Source: Marthasterias glacialis (lineage: Eukaryota > Echinodermata > Asteroidea > Forcipulatida > Asteriidae). Taken from it: a stretch of 64,000 nucleotides of DNA. Location: assembly GCA_911728455.2 (NCBI GenBank), contig OU452222.1:29216430-29280429 (forward strand), read 5' to 3'. The translations under genes were made by a program, and so were the position numbers. Positions 54,301 through 62,674 of this stretch are shown in pieces (within the stretch, counting starts at the first letter, position 1; each line of letters begins with the position of its first letter). The notes under the pieces were generated by a model. It did not search any database. It was not told where the DNA came from and saw only the letters and a list, made by a program, of their open reading frames with translations.

Positions 54301-57300
54301 ACTGTTTAAGACCTCAGTCACCACTCTTTTATTCTCCTTAACTTGCAACAAGGTTTTCTCTGGTCTTCTTTTGAAAGGAAAAAACCAAGGTTTCATTCCT
54401 GATACTTACTTGAAGCCTGAAGCGCCATGATCTTTAACTTTGTCTTTTTTACTGGAACTTGAAGAGGAAGAACTGCTACTCTTACTGGCTGAAGACTTAC
54501 TGGAGTGACTCTTACTAGATTGACTAGATCTTGAAGAACTAGAATGGGTTGTAGGAGATTTACTTGCTGTGCTCACCACTACAGCCTGATAAAAGAAAAT
54601 CAATCAATATCTGATCATCTATCTCGAGAATAGTTACCAATCTGCTGAGGGCAATTTAACAAACCAAGATTTGAAAACTACTCTAGAGCCTGGGGTTTGA
54701 AGTAACGAACAAAGCTCTACAGATACAATGAATGGCATACCTTGGATTTTTGACTATGAGGTTGCAACTGTGCTAACTTCATATTAGATTTGTGTTTAGC
54801 AGCCTGGTGTTGCTGAGATAGATGCTGCAGCTGCTCTGCAGTCAAGTTTAACGTTGTGGTCTTACCACTGGGACCAGTGGCAAGTGTTGAGACCAACGTT
54901 GGTTGTGTTGCTGCAATCCCAGACAATGTGTTGCTATGGGTAAAAGTGTCAACCGTTTGTGCTGCTGTGATGGTCGGTGCACTCAGACCTTGAATCTGTA
55001 AGGAGCCTCCTTTCTGAAGAGTCTGACGAAGAAGAGGGAGACTTTTCTGTGGAATGAAATAGAAATGATCAATTAAGCCAAAATCATCTACAGAGGGTAC
55101 TTTCTTCACCTAATTCTACATCAAATGTTGAACATCTCATCCATTAATTCAAAACTTACATGTAAGAAGCTACTAATCTCGCCGGATTAATATTCCATGG
55201 CCACATACAATTTTGGGCGGTGGGTTTTGGGCATCAGATATTCCTCTTAAATCAGCCATTTTCTGGAAATAATTCAACTGTCAACATCAAACATTTCTGT
55301 AATTTTTTAAACACAAGAATATCTGATCGCCCGAATGGTACGCGTGTGTTCGCGCGTCACTGTACACTGACCATACAGCACTAAACATACGGATGAAATA
55401 CGCACAACCATGGGCATATGTGAGAGAATGAACAAAACGGAAACTTTTTAACGTTAAGAGCTGAAATATTTCCCCAAAATTACAGATTTTTGAGGAATAT
55501 CTGACGTCCAAAACCCACCGTTCAAAATTGTATGCGGCCATGGAATGTCAATCCGGTGAGATTAGTAGCTTCTTACAGATAAGATTTGAATTATGGAGTT
55601 CTGAAATGTTTCCACCCCAGAAATGGACCCTCAGGTCCAGGACGTGAGTGTAGTATTTATCTGAAAGTGAAGGCCTCTAGGGCTAGGACTGCAGTTGATT
55701 CAACCATTGTTTTGTATCTTCATCTAAGTTCAGCAGGCCTTGTGTTCTATGTAGTGCTTGAGTTAAGGATGTGGTTTTGTTCTGCAGTTTCACATTCACA
55801 GTGCTGGTCATGCTTGTGTAAGTTGCTTATAAGCATACTGGCTACAAGTTATGTGAGAGGTGACCATGCCTGACAGTCAAACAACATGTTGTCACACTGA
55901 TGTACAAACAGCATACAGGCCAAGTTAATATGTGCTGGTAAAACCAGAAATATGAGAGGAGCTCTAGAAGTCAGACAATTAGAAAGAAGTTACAAAGTTT
56001 CATAAAAAGAAAAGAAAAAGTTCTTACCTTTAAGAAGGGAATTAGGTAAGGTTGAGGAGATGACTTCAGTTCCTTTTGAAGTTTTAAGGTAAACTCTTCT
56101 GGCTCCGTCTTGCCATCCTGGGAAGAAATGAGGTATTCATGATTTGAATTTCAATTAGTGATCGTCCTCACTAGTGTGGCCCCTTCAAGCATTTCTGCAC
56201 CTTTCTCTGTAGTTGTTCATTGAATTTAGAAACTCATATCTGCAATCTGAACTTTGTTAACTGCTTTTCTTTTAAAGACTTTTCTCTTGTTAGGACCATG
56301 TCACCAGAGACAATTAACAGTTAATCAGTTCAAGGTAATCTCCCAGAAGAAAATACATTCAAATGTGAATCTCAACTGTTTATCTTAGAGATAGTAACAA
56401 ACAGTTGGATAAATTACGTCTGTGATATCAAAGTGTTCCTTTTGCATTACTGCAGTTGGTTGCCTCTAAGTTGCCTGTAAAAGTAGCCATGTTTGACAAG
56501 GCCCTAAGACTTCCTTCTTAAAAATGGGGAGGGAGGGGATTATTTGCATGTATCTTCATGTAAGCAAAAGATTTCATGTTAGCATTTCATACAAATAGAT
56601 TTCAGAAATATCTTCAATTAAACTTTAGATAATGATAAATGTATGTTTTTTTCTTGATAAAGCAGGATTTTGTTTCCTAAACCATAGTAACAACATCAAA
56701 TATCCAACTATTCTATTAAAAAAAATAACAATAAGTGTACAGTTGGGTAAATGTTTTGCATCAAAACGAAAGGTGGAACTTGTACGTCTTTTTTCATATC
56801 AAAAAACGTAAAACTGATTATAACAACCCTTACAAAAGTTCTGCCTTTTGCTTGGACTAGAGCTTGTTAGTGTGTCTTATTTTTACAAAAAAGCCACACA
56901 AATATGACACGCTATACCTGTAGCAACTACTGTACTATCCCATAGCAACCAATGTACCCATGGCAACCAAAGAACTATACCCATAACAACATTCTTGGTA
57001 CCTAGACTGCTAGGCACAAAAGATGTATGGGGTGTTGTAAAACAAGTATTGACTGCTCCCTCGGTGATCCCCGGAGCTTTCTATTTTCCCTCGGCTTCGC
57101 TTCTGGAAAATAGAATGCTTAAAAGTTGGGGAAGTAGAACCTTCTGCTCTACCAGCCAGGCTTTTGATTGATGATACCCAAGCCTACATCCTAACAGACT
57201 GTAAAGGGGGTTACCCTGTTTCAGCCCCAGGAGTATGTGGCAACGGCCCCTGGAAAAAACAGTTGATTTGTAGACCACACCTCGAGTGTCTTACTGGCCT

Positions 57301-60300
57301 TGTGAGTCTGGCGACTTCCATAAATAAAAAAATAAAAAAAATAAATAAAAATCTTGGAAAATATTATAACTTCCTATCCAAGTGATGAGGTCTAACTGAT
57401 AAACACCCACATATCTGAGTCTTATTGCTTGTTTGTCATCCAGAAACAGGAATGGTGTATGGTTCTCTTTTGTTTTGAAACGAATGTCGGTCATTTCGTA
57501 CCCAAGTCATTTCGTACCCAAGTCACTTCATACCCAAGTCATTTCGTACACAAGTCATTTCGTACCCAAGTCACTTCTTACCCAAGTCACTTCTTCATAC
57601 CCAAGTGACTTAAGTATAATAATTATCAATGAACAAAATATTGCAACCAACCTTTGTTAAAGTGTCCTGTTACTGTTCTATTTTAATTTGCGCTCGGAGT
57701 GAATCAAAATCTTTGTAAACACCCTGCTTCAATTTGGACTGGTCCAATTTACATAGTTTTTTTTTTTTAATTTTAACTTTTAGCGTTGACAAAACAACAT
57801 AATGGGTGACTGTCATATCTGGTGTATCAGTAGCCAATTACCTTCTACTGATCAGATCAAAGTAATAAATTCAAATTTTATCAAAAAGAATTCGACTAAT
57901 GAACTATTAAATAATAATGAACTATTAAACCAAGGCAGAATGATTGACGGGCATTTGGTTGATAGAACTGCCACGCAGTTATAATCCTTTTTTAGTGATC
58001 CCGATTTCGGCAACTCAAACATATCCACTGATGGACAGGTCTGTTGTCCGGAACGCACCCTTAAATCCCCAGTTCTGATGGCTGCGACAACATTAAACAG
58101 ACAATTACTTTGAGTACAAAATGACTTGGGTACAAAATGACTTGGGTAAGAAGTGACTTGGGTATGAATTTTGGGACGAAGTGATTTGGGTACGAAATGC
58201 TTTGAAACAGTGAATGTTTAGGAGTCATCTTGGAAGAGCTGTGGGGAAGGTCAGTTGACTAAAACCCAAGCCATCATAAAAATTAATAGTACGTACAAGG
58301 ACATTCAAAAGTAGTTAACTTACTATCAAATTCTGTACCAACTCCTTCACATTCTTGACAGTTTCTGCTGGCTGGTTCCCATTTGAGGCCAGTTTTATTA
58401 ACGTTGTCAAGAAATTCCGACACTTCTTCACATTTTCCATCGCCGACTGTGACATCGGTATCGGCTGAGGCTGGGCACCGACTATAAGAGCTTGTCCCAC
58501 TACTGGAGGTGAAGCAATTGTACGCTGTACCCCTGCCATTGTTACAGACATGATTCCACCTGACGATACTGCAACCATTGTTGGAGTGTTTGATCGTACC
58601 CCTTGACCAGTCATACCTAGTGAGGGAGATCCCCTAGTGACTGATTTAGATATAAAGGTCACTGGAGATCCTCCGACCATCACTTGAGTCCCTGTCTTCA
58701 GCTGACCAATTGATGAATTTGTGGTGTTGAGAACCTGACCAATGTTTTGTCTCATGTTATTCTGGATGATGGATGTTGGTTGAGATCCAGGTCTTTGTAA
58801 TGCAGGAGAGCCAGGCTGTCAACAATTCAAAACAACATTATTGAAAATAGGGTTCAAATACTAAGGATACTTGTTATTTAGATGGTTGAACTTCTTAGAG
58901 AAGTGCAATGAAACCTTTAAATCAATAAATGTTTGAAAGTAACCATGGGTATGGGTATATTTTTTACAAAACTTGTACCTACATTTGAATGTGTGTCTCT
59001 GACAATTTCAGTTGAATAGTAAGTCGTAACCAATGCATTTACATGTACTGTATCTTTAAGCTGGCAAATGAAAGTACTTCAGGACACATCACAAGAGCTT
59101 GCAGTGTGTGGATGGGAAGGTCTATTTTAGATGACTGGTAAGACTACATATATACTTTCAAATGGTTCAAGCAATAGGCCTATATATTTTGTACTTTTAA
59201 CTAGTGACAAATGTATCATAACCTTCAAAATTACTGACCAAAGTTTCATAAAGCATTTTACATAATAAACAATGCAGCAAGCAAACACAATTCCACATTC
59301 AAGTTGAAATGAGAAAATGATGTGGAAAAGATGCTGAACCTATCTGCAAGTTTTTCACTCATTATGATCATTGGACACAAACACTAAACATCATCTTATT
59401 TACCCAAATAAAGTCATTTTTGGGGGTCAAATTGAGTGAAAAGAGGTGATTGAATTTGGTATCTTACCCAATGATTTCAAAGCAAGACAATGTTCAGCCT
59501 GTAGTCAAGAAAAGTAAATTTCCTAAAGGGGATGGTTCAACATTTTCACAAGCTTGAAGAGAGTATCTTTTTCATGACCCCCACCCCAACCCCCCCCCCC
59601 AATCCAAAGAGATGAAGAGTACCAGTCTTCCGCTTCTTGGAAAAATAACCTCTCCTGGACACACCATTTCCACAAGCAAGCGAATTTGTAATTGTGAGAA
59701 AAGAGGAAATGGACCACCACAGCTAACAATGGAGCCAACCCTCCCCCATATGTTTCAGTTTTCTACGGAGCTATTTTAAAAAAGAAAAAAGTAAAAGGAA
59801 GTCAGCTGCTACAGCTGAAAAGATGCATACCTGTTTCAAGTTGGTGATCGACATTTTTAGAATGCTGAAATAGCACACATTGGATATTAACCGTTAAACT
59901 CACTCTTCTTCGCATGTTTGTGCGCTGTAAAAATGTTGAACCACACTAAGATTTTAACAAAGTATGTAAATACAATAGGCAGTAAATTATCCCATATAGG
60001 CGTAATTTGAAAACCTAAAGTTTAAACCCACCTGTACTGGTCTGTATGTTACAGCACCAGGAACTGTTCCTGTAGGTAACTGCTGTATTTGACCCCCTGA
60101 TGCAATAGAGCTATTTACTACAGCATGTATGTTGCCATCTTTGTTTATCAGCATTACACCAGGAGGCAACGATGTTCCCTGAGGTAAACGAAACTGTACA
60201 GTTCCTCCTGGGGTCCTTGGGGCAATTACTTGTTGGGACGGTAACCTCACTTGATGCATCTGAGGCGTAACATGAGTATGACCTGAAATAACCCCACTTT

Positions 60301-61366
60301 GTGTTCTAACCTGGGATATTGAAGTTGTTGCTAGGGTTACAACTGAACTGCTGGAAGCATTTGGTTTATTAAGATTAGTCGAAGTTTGCACTTGTAGTGA
60401 TGGTGCAGGCCGTAAGACTATCTGTGGCTGAGAAGTGGTAATATTTACATTTGAAGTTTGAATTTGATGTGTTGTTGTTGAGGGAACAGCAGATGTACCA
60501 ATAATATGCTTAGCACCACTTGTTAGATGTTCCCTAACTGTAAGGTTAGAAGTGTTTTGTGTAGTTGCTTGTCGAGTGATTTCTGTACTAGGTGAAGAAC
60601 CAGTGCTTAAGGCACTGCCTGTAACTGTAGTCATTGCAGTGCCAGTCTGGTTCAACACTGTCTGTCCAACTATATTTTGGTCTGGTTGCTTTACACCACC
60701 AACTGTTTTCACAACTGTTCTTGCATTTGATAAGACAGTATTCTTCACAGTTTGGTTGTGCATTGCACTCACACTAGCAGCAGTGTCTGTGGCAAGAACA
60801 GTCCCACCCATGCTAGTTGGTAATGTAATGATCCGTACACATGTAGTTGGTGTGTTTAATGCAACCGATGTGGAGTTTGACTTACTACTGGCACTGCTGA
60901 TTGGCGCTACAGATCCACTCATGTTTACAATAGCCCCGTTACTTCCCTTGTTAACGATGATGGTTGCTCCTGATTTCTGTTCATGACCAGAGTTTGAATT
61001 TGTAGTAGCTGAAGTTGTAGCGTGCACCAGTGCATCCGTGGAACTATTGCTTCCACCAGCATTAGTAACGTTGGATTCACCCGCCGTGCCCACGACGGTG
61101 GGGCCGGGGCTGGCCGTTGATGCCATTGGCCCATCTCGTACCGCGTTAATTTGTGTTGTATTCGGCTGCGTCGGTTTTACATCCCCCGACGAAACTGCAG
61201 GTTCGCTAACGTGATTTGAGCCAACGGAACTATTATCAATTGTGCCAGGTGTTGAAGCAGCATTTCCTGCAGCTAATTTAGACTCGAGCGATCCAATCAA
61301 GGCACTAACTGCAGTTTCGTCGACCACAGAAGAGAGAATATCTTCGATGGACGTTGTGCCCGCCAT
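45292..61366 (-). CDS. TAF4: TAF4, TFIID subunit, complete 11-exon coding region
   Basis: TAF4 pairs with TAF12 through a histone-fold-like region inside TFIID and contacts activators through its TAFH domain; it acts in the nucleus. Exons on minus: 61366-60032, 58815-58324, 56117-56028, 55046-54741, 54585-54410, 53143-52974, 52456-52326, 50258-50133, 49675-49499, 46519-46463, 45396-45292. All borders are GT-AG, phases agree, and the sum is 3,165 nt (1,054 residues plus TAG), close to human TAF4. Domains: a conserved N-terminus with IGSLESKLAA, a Ser/Thr/Val-rich region to about 570, TAFH/ETO domain at about 571-650 (ENVKKCRNFLTTLIKLAS to PYLIPFLKKSLPLLRQ), a Ser-rich linker with ten serines in a row, then the TAF4 C-terminal domain from about 800 (INDVTSMAGVNLSEESARIL), a charged helix, NLS-like RKKRK, and the final RVNFRDLIFLMEQEQE motif. 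Introns are full of mobile and tandem repeats. TAF4 versus TAF4B cannot be separated because this is pre-duplication. Confidence 0.97.
45869..45927 (-). other. Partial copy of TAF4 exon 11 start with retained acceptor
   Basis: 45904-45927 matches 45376-45399 at 23 of 24 positions, including the AG acceptor and the first exon codons. Read from this acceptor the frame stays open for 18 codons (IRHIKRVVLIAPLLGVMN) to a TAA at 45869. Confidence 0.7.
45928..46285 (+). mobile_element. SINE with tRNA-Leu(CAA)-like head
   Basis: GTCGTGGCTGAGCGGTTTAG and TGGACTCAAGTTCTGG match the D-arm and CAA anticodon arm of tRNA-Leu. A class II-like variable arm follows, then GTGGGTTCAAATCC (B box). The first six bases GTCGTG can pair with CATGAC. 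Downstream TGTCCTTGAGCAAGACACTT resembles the conserved central domain of many SINEs; an A-rich tail ends it near 46285. It lies in TAF4 intron 10. Confidence 0.75.
46463..46519 (-). CDS. TAF4: TAF4 exon 10: short linker
   Basis: 19 codons, AGSSLNAGGPLGSPTVRSQ, phase 0 at both ends. Acceptor TATTTTTAG, donor CAG|GTTAGT. It corresponds to the Gly/Ser/Pro linker before the last TAF4 motif. Confidence 0.85.
46701..49290. repeat. 39-bp minisatellite, about 66 copies, with 858-bp higher-order blocks
   Basis: Unit contains GAGGGATCATACTGCCTCAG and GCTTTGAACTTCACAGAGC. Marker variants (CCAGGGGTCACACTG at 46717/47575, GATCGTACTG at 47114/47972) recur exactly 858 bp = 22 units apart, so two 22-unit blocks are near-identical. 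A third, shorter block has GATCGT at 48518, 546 bp = 14 units on. It lies wholly within TAF4 intron 9 on the opposite strand sense. The long open frame on plus (13-residue repeat RDHTASGFELHRA) is a by-product of the unit length. Confidence 0.95.
49499..49675 (-). CDS. TAF4: TAF4 exon 9: QEDPEQLRLKQKAKEMQQ helix and NLS
   Basis: 59 codons, SRSKQEDPEQLRLKQKAKEM, then LAAIGPRKKRKLDSPTPGSS. The basic cluster is a likely nuclear signal. Donor GGG|GTAGGT; the frame stops soon after the donor, so intron reading is excluded. Confidence 0.96.
50133..50258 (-). CDS. TAF4: TAF4 exon 8: RYE...QLKFFEQLD segment
   Basis: 42 codons, NDSRYEVTSDVRSQLKFFEQ then LDSLERKRRDEQERELLLRA. Acceptor TTTACCAG, donor AAG|GTAAGA. 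Confidence 0.96.
50508..52125. mobile_element. 1.6-kb TTAA-flanked DNA transposon relic, Kolobok-like ends
   Basis: Ends AGGTGCACACCGGCTT and (minus) AGGTACACACCGGCTT differ at one position; each is directly flanked by TTAA (50504-50507, 52126-52129). TTAA target plus purine-purine ends fits Kolobok better than piggyBac (pyrimidine ends). A perfect 13-bp hairpin GATTTATCCGAAC/GTTCGGATAAATC lies at 50648-50683, and a CpG-rich core at about 50890-51400. A minus frame at 51869-51627 ends with ICVVRSCSNVDRKR, weakly like a THAP zinc-finger start, then stops. It lies in TAF4 intron 7. Confidence 0.72.
52326..52456 (-). CDS. TAF4: TAF4 exon 7: KHG...LISHAAQERLKDLVEKL helix
   Basis: 2 nt plus 43 codons. 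VKHGVQEASSEMMELISHAA and QERLKDLVEKL match the TAF4 C-terminal domain. Acceptor TCTTAAG, donor AGG|GTGAGT. Confidence 0.94.
52457..52973. other. TAF4 intron 6
   Basis: AT-rich. No repeat or exon recognised; a 67-codon plus frame at 52649-52852 is unsupported. Confidence 0.6.
52974..53143 (-). CDS. TAF4: TAF4 exon 6: start of the C-terminal histone-fold domain
   Basis: EDDDINDVTSMAGVNLSEES through KVNEI, strongly conserved in TAF4. Acceptor TATTTCAG, donor T|GTGAGT. Confidence 0.96.
53144..54193. other. TAF4 intron 5, exon-6-proximal part
   Basis: AT-rich; no recognised element until the inverted repeat at 54194. Confidence 0.6.
54194..54338. mobile_element. Short MITE-like inverted repeat (~145 bp)
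   Basis: Left AGGAATAAAGGAGTAGTGAC and right (minus) AGGAGAATAAAAGAGTGGTG pair with small gaps, continuing into GGTCTTAAAC. A nested GTGATAAAGGAC pair near the centre gives a second hairpin. No clear target duplication. In TAF4 intron 5. Confidence 0.65.
54410..54585 (-). CDS. TAF4: TAF4 exon 5: serine-rich linker
   Basis: 58 codons plus 2 nt. Ser/Lys-rich with a run of ten Ser then KKDKVKDHGASGF. Acceptor TTTTATCAG, donor AA|GTAAGT. Its phase fits both neighbours. Confidence 0.92.
54741..55046 (-). CDS. TAF4: TAF4 exon 4: TAFH end and Thr/Gln-rich linker
   Basis: 102 codons starting KSLPLLRQTLQK, then a T/Q/H-rich linker. Acceptor TTCCACAG, donor AAG|GTATGC. Confidence 0.93.
55161..55577. 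mobile_element. 417-bp MITE with ~85-bp terminal inverted repeats
   Basis: Both ends read TGTAAGAAGCTACTAATCTC inward, continue through CCATGGCC and GGTGGGTTTTGG to CAGATATTCCTC, and are about 90% identical. The centre has no coding capacity. In TAF4 intron 3. Confidence 0.85.
56028..56117 (-). CDS. TAF4: TAF4 exon 3: TAFH middle
   Basis: 30 codons, DGKTEPEEFTLKLQKELK then SSPQPYLIPFLK. Acceptor TTCCCAG, donor AAG|GTAAGA. Both phases are 0. Confidence 0.95.
56290..56508. mobile_element. ~219-bp MITE, family M, copy 2
   Basis: Left TTAGGACCATGTCACCAGAG and right (minus) CTTAGGGCCTTGTCAAAC are terminal inverted repeats. Inside, GGCAACTTAGAGGCAACCAA (minus) matches GGCAACTTGGAGGCAACCAA of copy 1 at 29.6 kb. 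It is inverted relative to copy 1. In TAF4 intron 2. Confidence 0.78.
56918..56996. repeat. ~18-23-bp imperfect repeat of CCATAGCAAC, about 4 units
   Basis: TGTAGCAACTAC, CCATAGCAACCAATGTA, CCATGGCAACCAAAG and CCATAACAACATTC occur in succession. The word resembles an RFX/X-box half-site, but simple duplication is enough to explain it. Confidence 0.6.
57055..57360 (+). mobile_element. Probable SINE-like repeat, unclassified
   Basis: Ends in CTTGTGAGTCTGGCGACTTC followed by an A/T-rich (AAATA)n tail, the layout of a retroposon. GC-richer than the flanks. On minus, TGGCTGGTAGAGCAGAAGG resembles a tRNA A box, which conflicts with the tail orientation. Only one copy is in the window. Confidence 0.4.
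57482..58200. mobile_element. ~720-bp foldback-type element with repeated-unit arms
   Basis: The left arm (57490-57610) has about seven direct repeats of TCATTTCGTACCCAAG-like 16-19-mers. The right arm (58108-58200) has about five in inverse orientation (ACTTGGGTACAAAATG). TTTGAAAC occurs just outside both arms (57474-57481, 58201-58208) and may be an 8-bp target duplication. The centre is non-coding. In TAF4 intron 2. Confidence 0.7.
58324..58815 (-). CDS. TAF4: TAF4 exon 2: first half of the TAFH domain
   Basis: 164 codons, acceptor TTGACAG, donor ATA|GTAAGT. The C-terminal part, MENVKKCRNFLTTLIKLASN through VKELVQNLI, is the start of TAFH. Confidence 0.96.
58816..60031. other. TAF4 intron 1
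   Basis: 1.2 kb. No exon or element recognised; a C run lies at 59589-59601. Confidence 0.65.
60032..61366 (-). CDS. TAF4: TAF4 exon 1: N-terminal Ser/Thr/Val-rich region
   Basis: 445 codons from ATG at 61366 (context TTAAGATGGCGGGC). Starts MAGTTSIEDILSSVVDE. Donor CAG|GTGGGT. Low-complexity activation-type sequence with VMLINKDGNIHAVV and QVRLPSQQV. Confidence 0.95.
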
Positions 61367-61520
61367 CTTAACCCCGCGATGGCATAAAAGATAATGAAAT
61401 TGCGCATGCGTTCAAATAATATTATGGGATGCAGTAAAAATAGGGGGCGCTGTTTAGACTGCTCAATCGGCGAGGCGGGTGCACCACAATAATGTGGGCT
61501 TCCAATAGCAACCAATGCTA
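61358..61520 (-). promoter_or_regulatory. Probable TATA-less TAF4 promoter
   Basis: An NRF1-like palindrome TGCGCATGCG lies at 61401-61410, a GC-box-like GAGGCGGGTG near 61472, and two CCAAT words at 61502-61506 and 61512-61516. On minus, AAGATGGCGGGC, a YY1-like motif, overlaps the start codon. No TATA box was seen upstream. The combination fits a housekeeping promoter. The transcription start is not determined. Confidence 0.5.
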
Positions 61521-62674
61521 ATGCTAAATATTCAAAAATACTCAACAAATATTTGAAAGTCTCTCAGCGTCTAAACAAATCAAATAAGTTTTCTGACGAT
61601 TAAAATTAATTTCTCTTTTCAATTTAAAACAGGTTAGCCGTTTAGACTTTTTGGTGGGCTCATCAAAAAAGAAAAGAAAAGAAGAACACCCCTGAACGAG
61701 TAAACTGGCCAGGCTCCATCTTGGAAAAAGGACACTTTACTTTTTTTTCAGCAAAACAGGACCATTTTCAGAGGGCCAGTGTACCCAAAATGCCCCAAGT
61801 TGAAATTCAACAGGGGCACAATATTGGACATTTTTTCAACATAAAAGCCACGACCTTCAAATCTTTTATTTATGAGGCCCGGAGCAAGGTTTTCTCTCTA
61901 GTAAGTGTAGTGCAGCCCGGCCCAACACCCATCGTGTTCTACTATTCAATACCATAATTTAGTTTGGTCTACAGGTAATTTGGTTTCCCACCTTTGTCTT
62001 TACCTGTACTATCTTAGTGTACTCTCTTGATTCTTATGTGTTTTCTCTTGTGAAGTATACAACCACTGAAGTAAGAGATTCGTACAACCTATATTAACTC
62101 ATTATTCATTTTCATTTACTGTGGTGTATGTAGTCCCGCACTGTTCGTTTTTGCCTTTCAAAATTCAAATAACATCTGCATGTTTCACGGTTTGCGATAC
62201 TCCTAGTGAGTTCAACACCTTTATACCCGCCTTGTATCATGCAGACTGAACCTGTCTGCAGGCTAGGACAAATACATTTTCGCAGAAATGCTAAGTTTAC
62301 AACAAAACGCAATCTTGCCTGCTCAACCATCGTCTGTGAAATCATAGTTGTTACAGGGAAGATGATCAACTCAAAGGTTCACAAGAACTCATTTAACCCG
62401 TTGTTTTGATCGATTGTATCCTAGTATCTCATGGTACTAATATTATGGGTCCACCCTCCCGCCCTCTTTTAAGGACCCGCACCAACCATCCATCCATTTA
62501 AACATTATCAAACATTATGCCGAAACTAAGGATTGTACCCTATCCGCATTCAATCAATTGCCCTGATATCTACAAATATAAACTAACAAACCTATTGTCA
62601 ATAAATAAACAGGAACAAGATAGGAAAAATGACAACAAAAGCAACAAATAGATAATAGGCCTAGCACAAAAGAC
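61521..62674. other. Intergenic DNA upstream of TAF4
   Basis: No gene recognised. Short frames at 61721-61957 and 62112-62409 are unsupported. Confidence 0.55.

Noticed and set aside
60552..60986. 144-codon plus frame opposite TAF4 exon 1
   Set aside because: Shadow of the Thr/Val-rich TAF4 coding sequence; the minus frame matches TAF4 and splices correctly.
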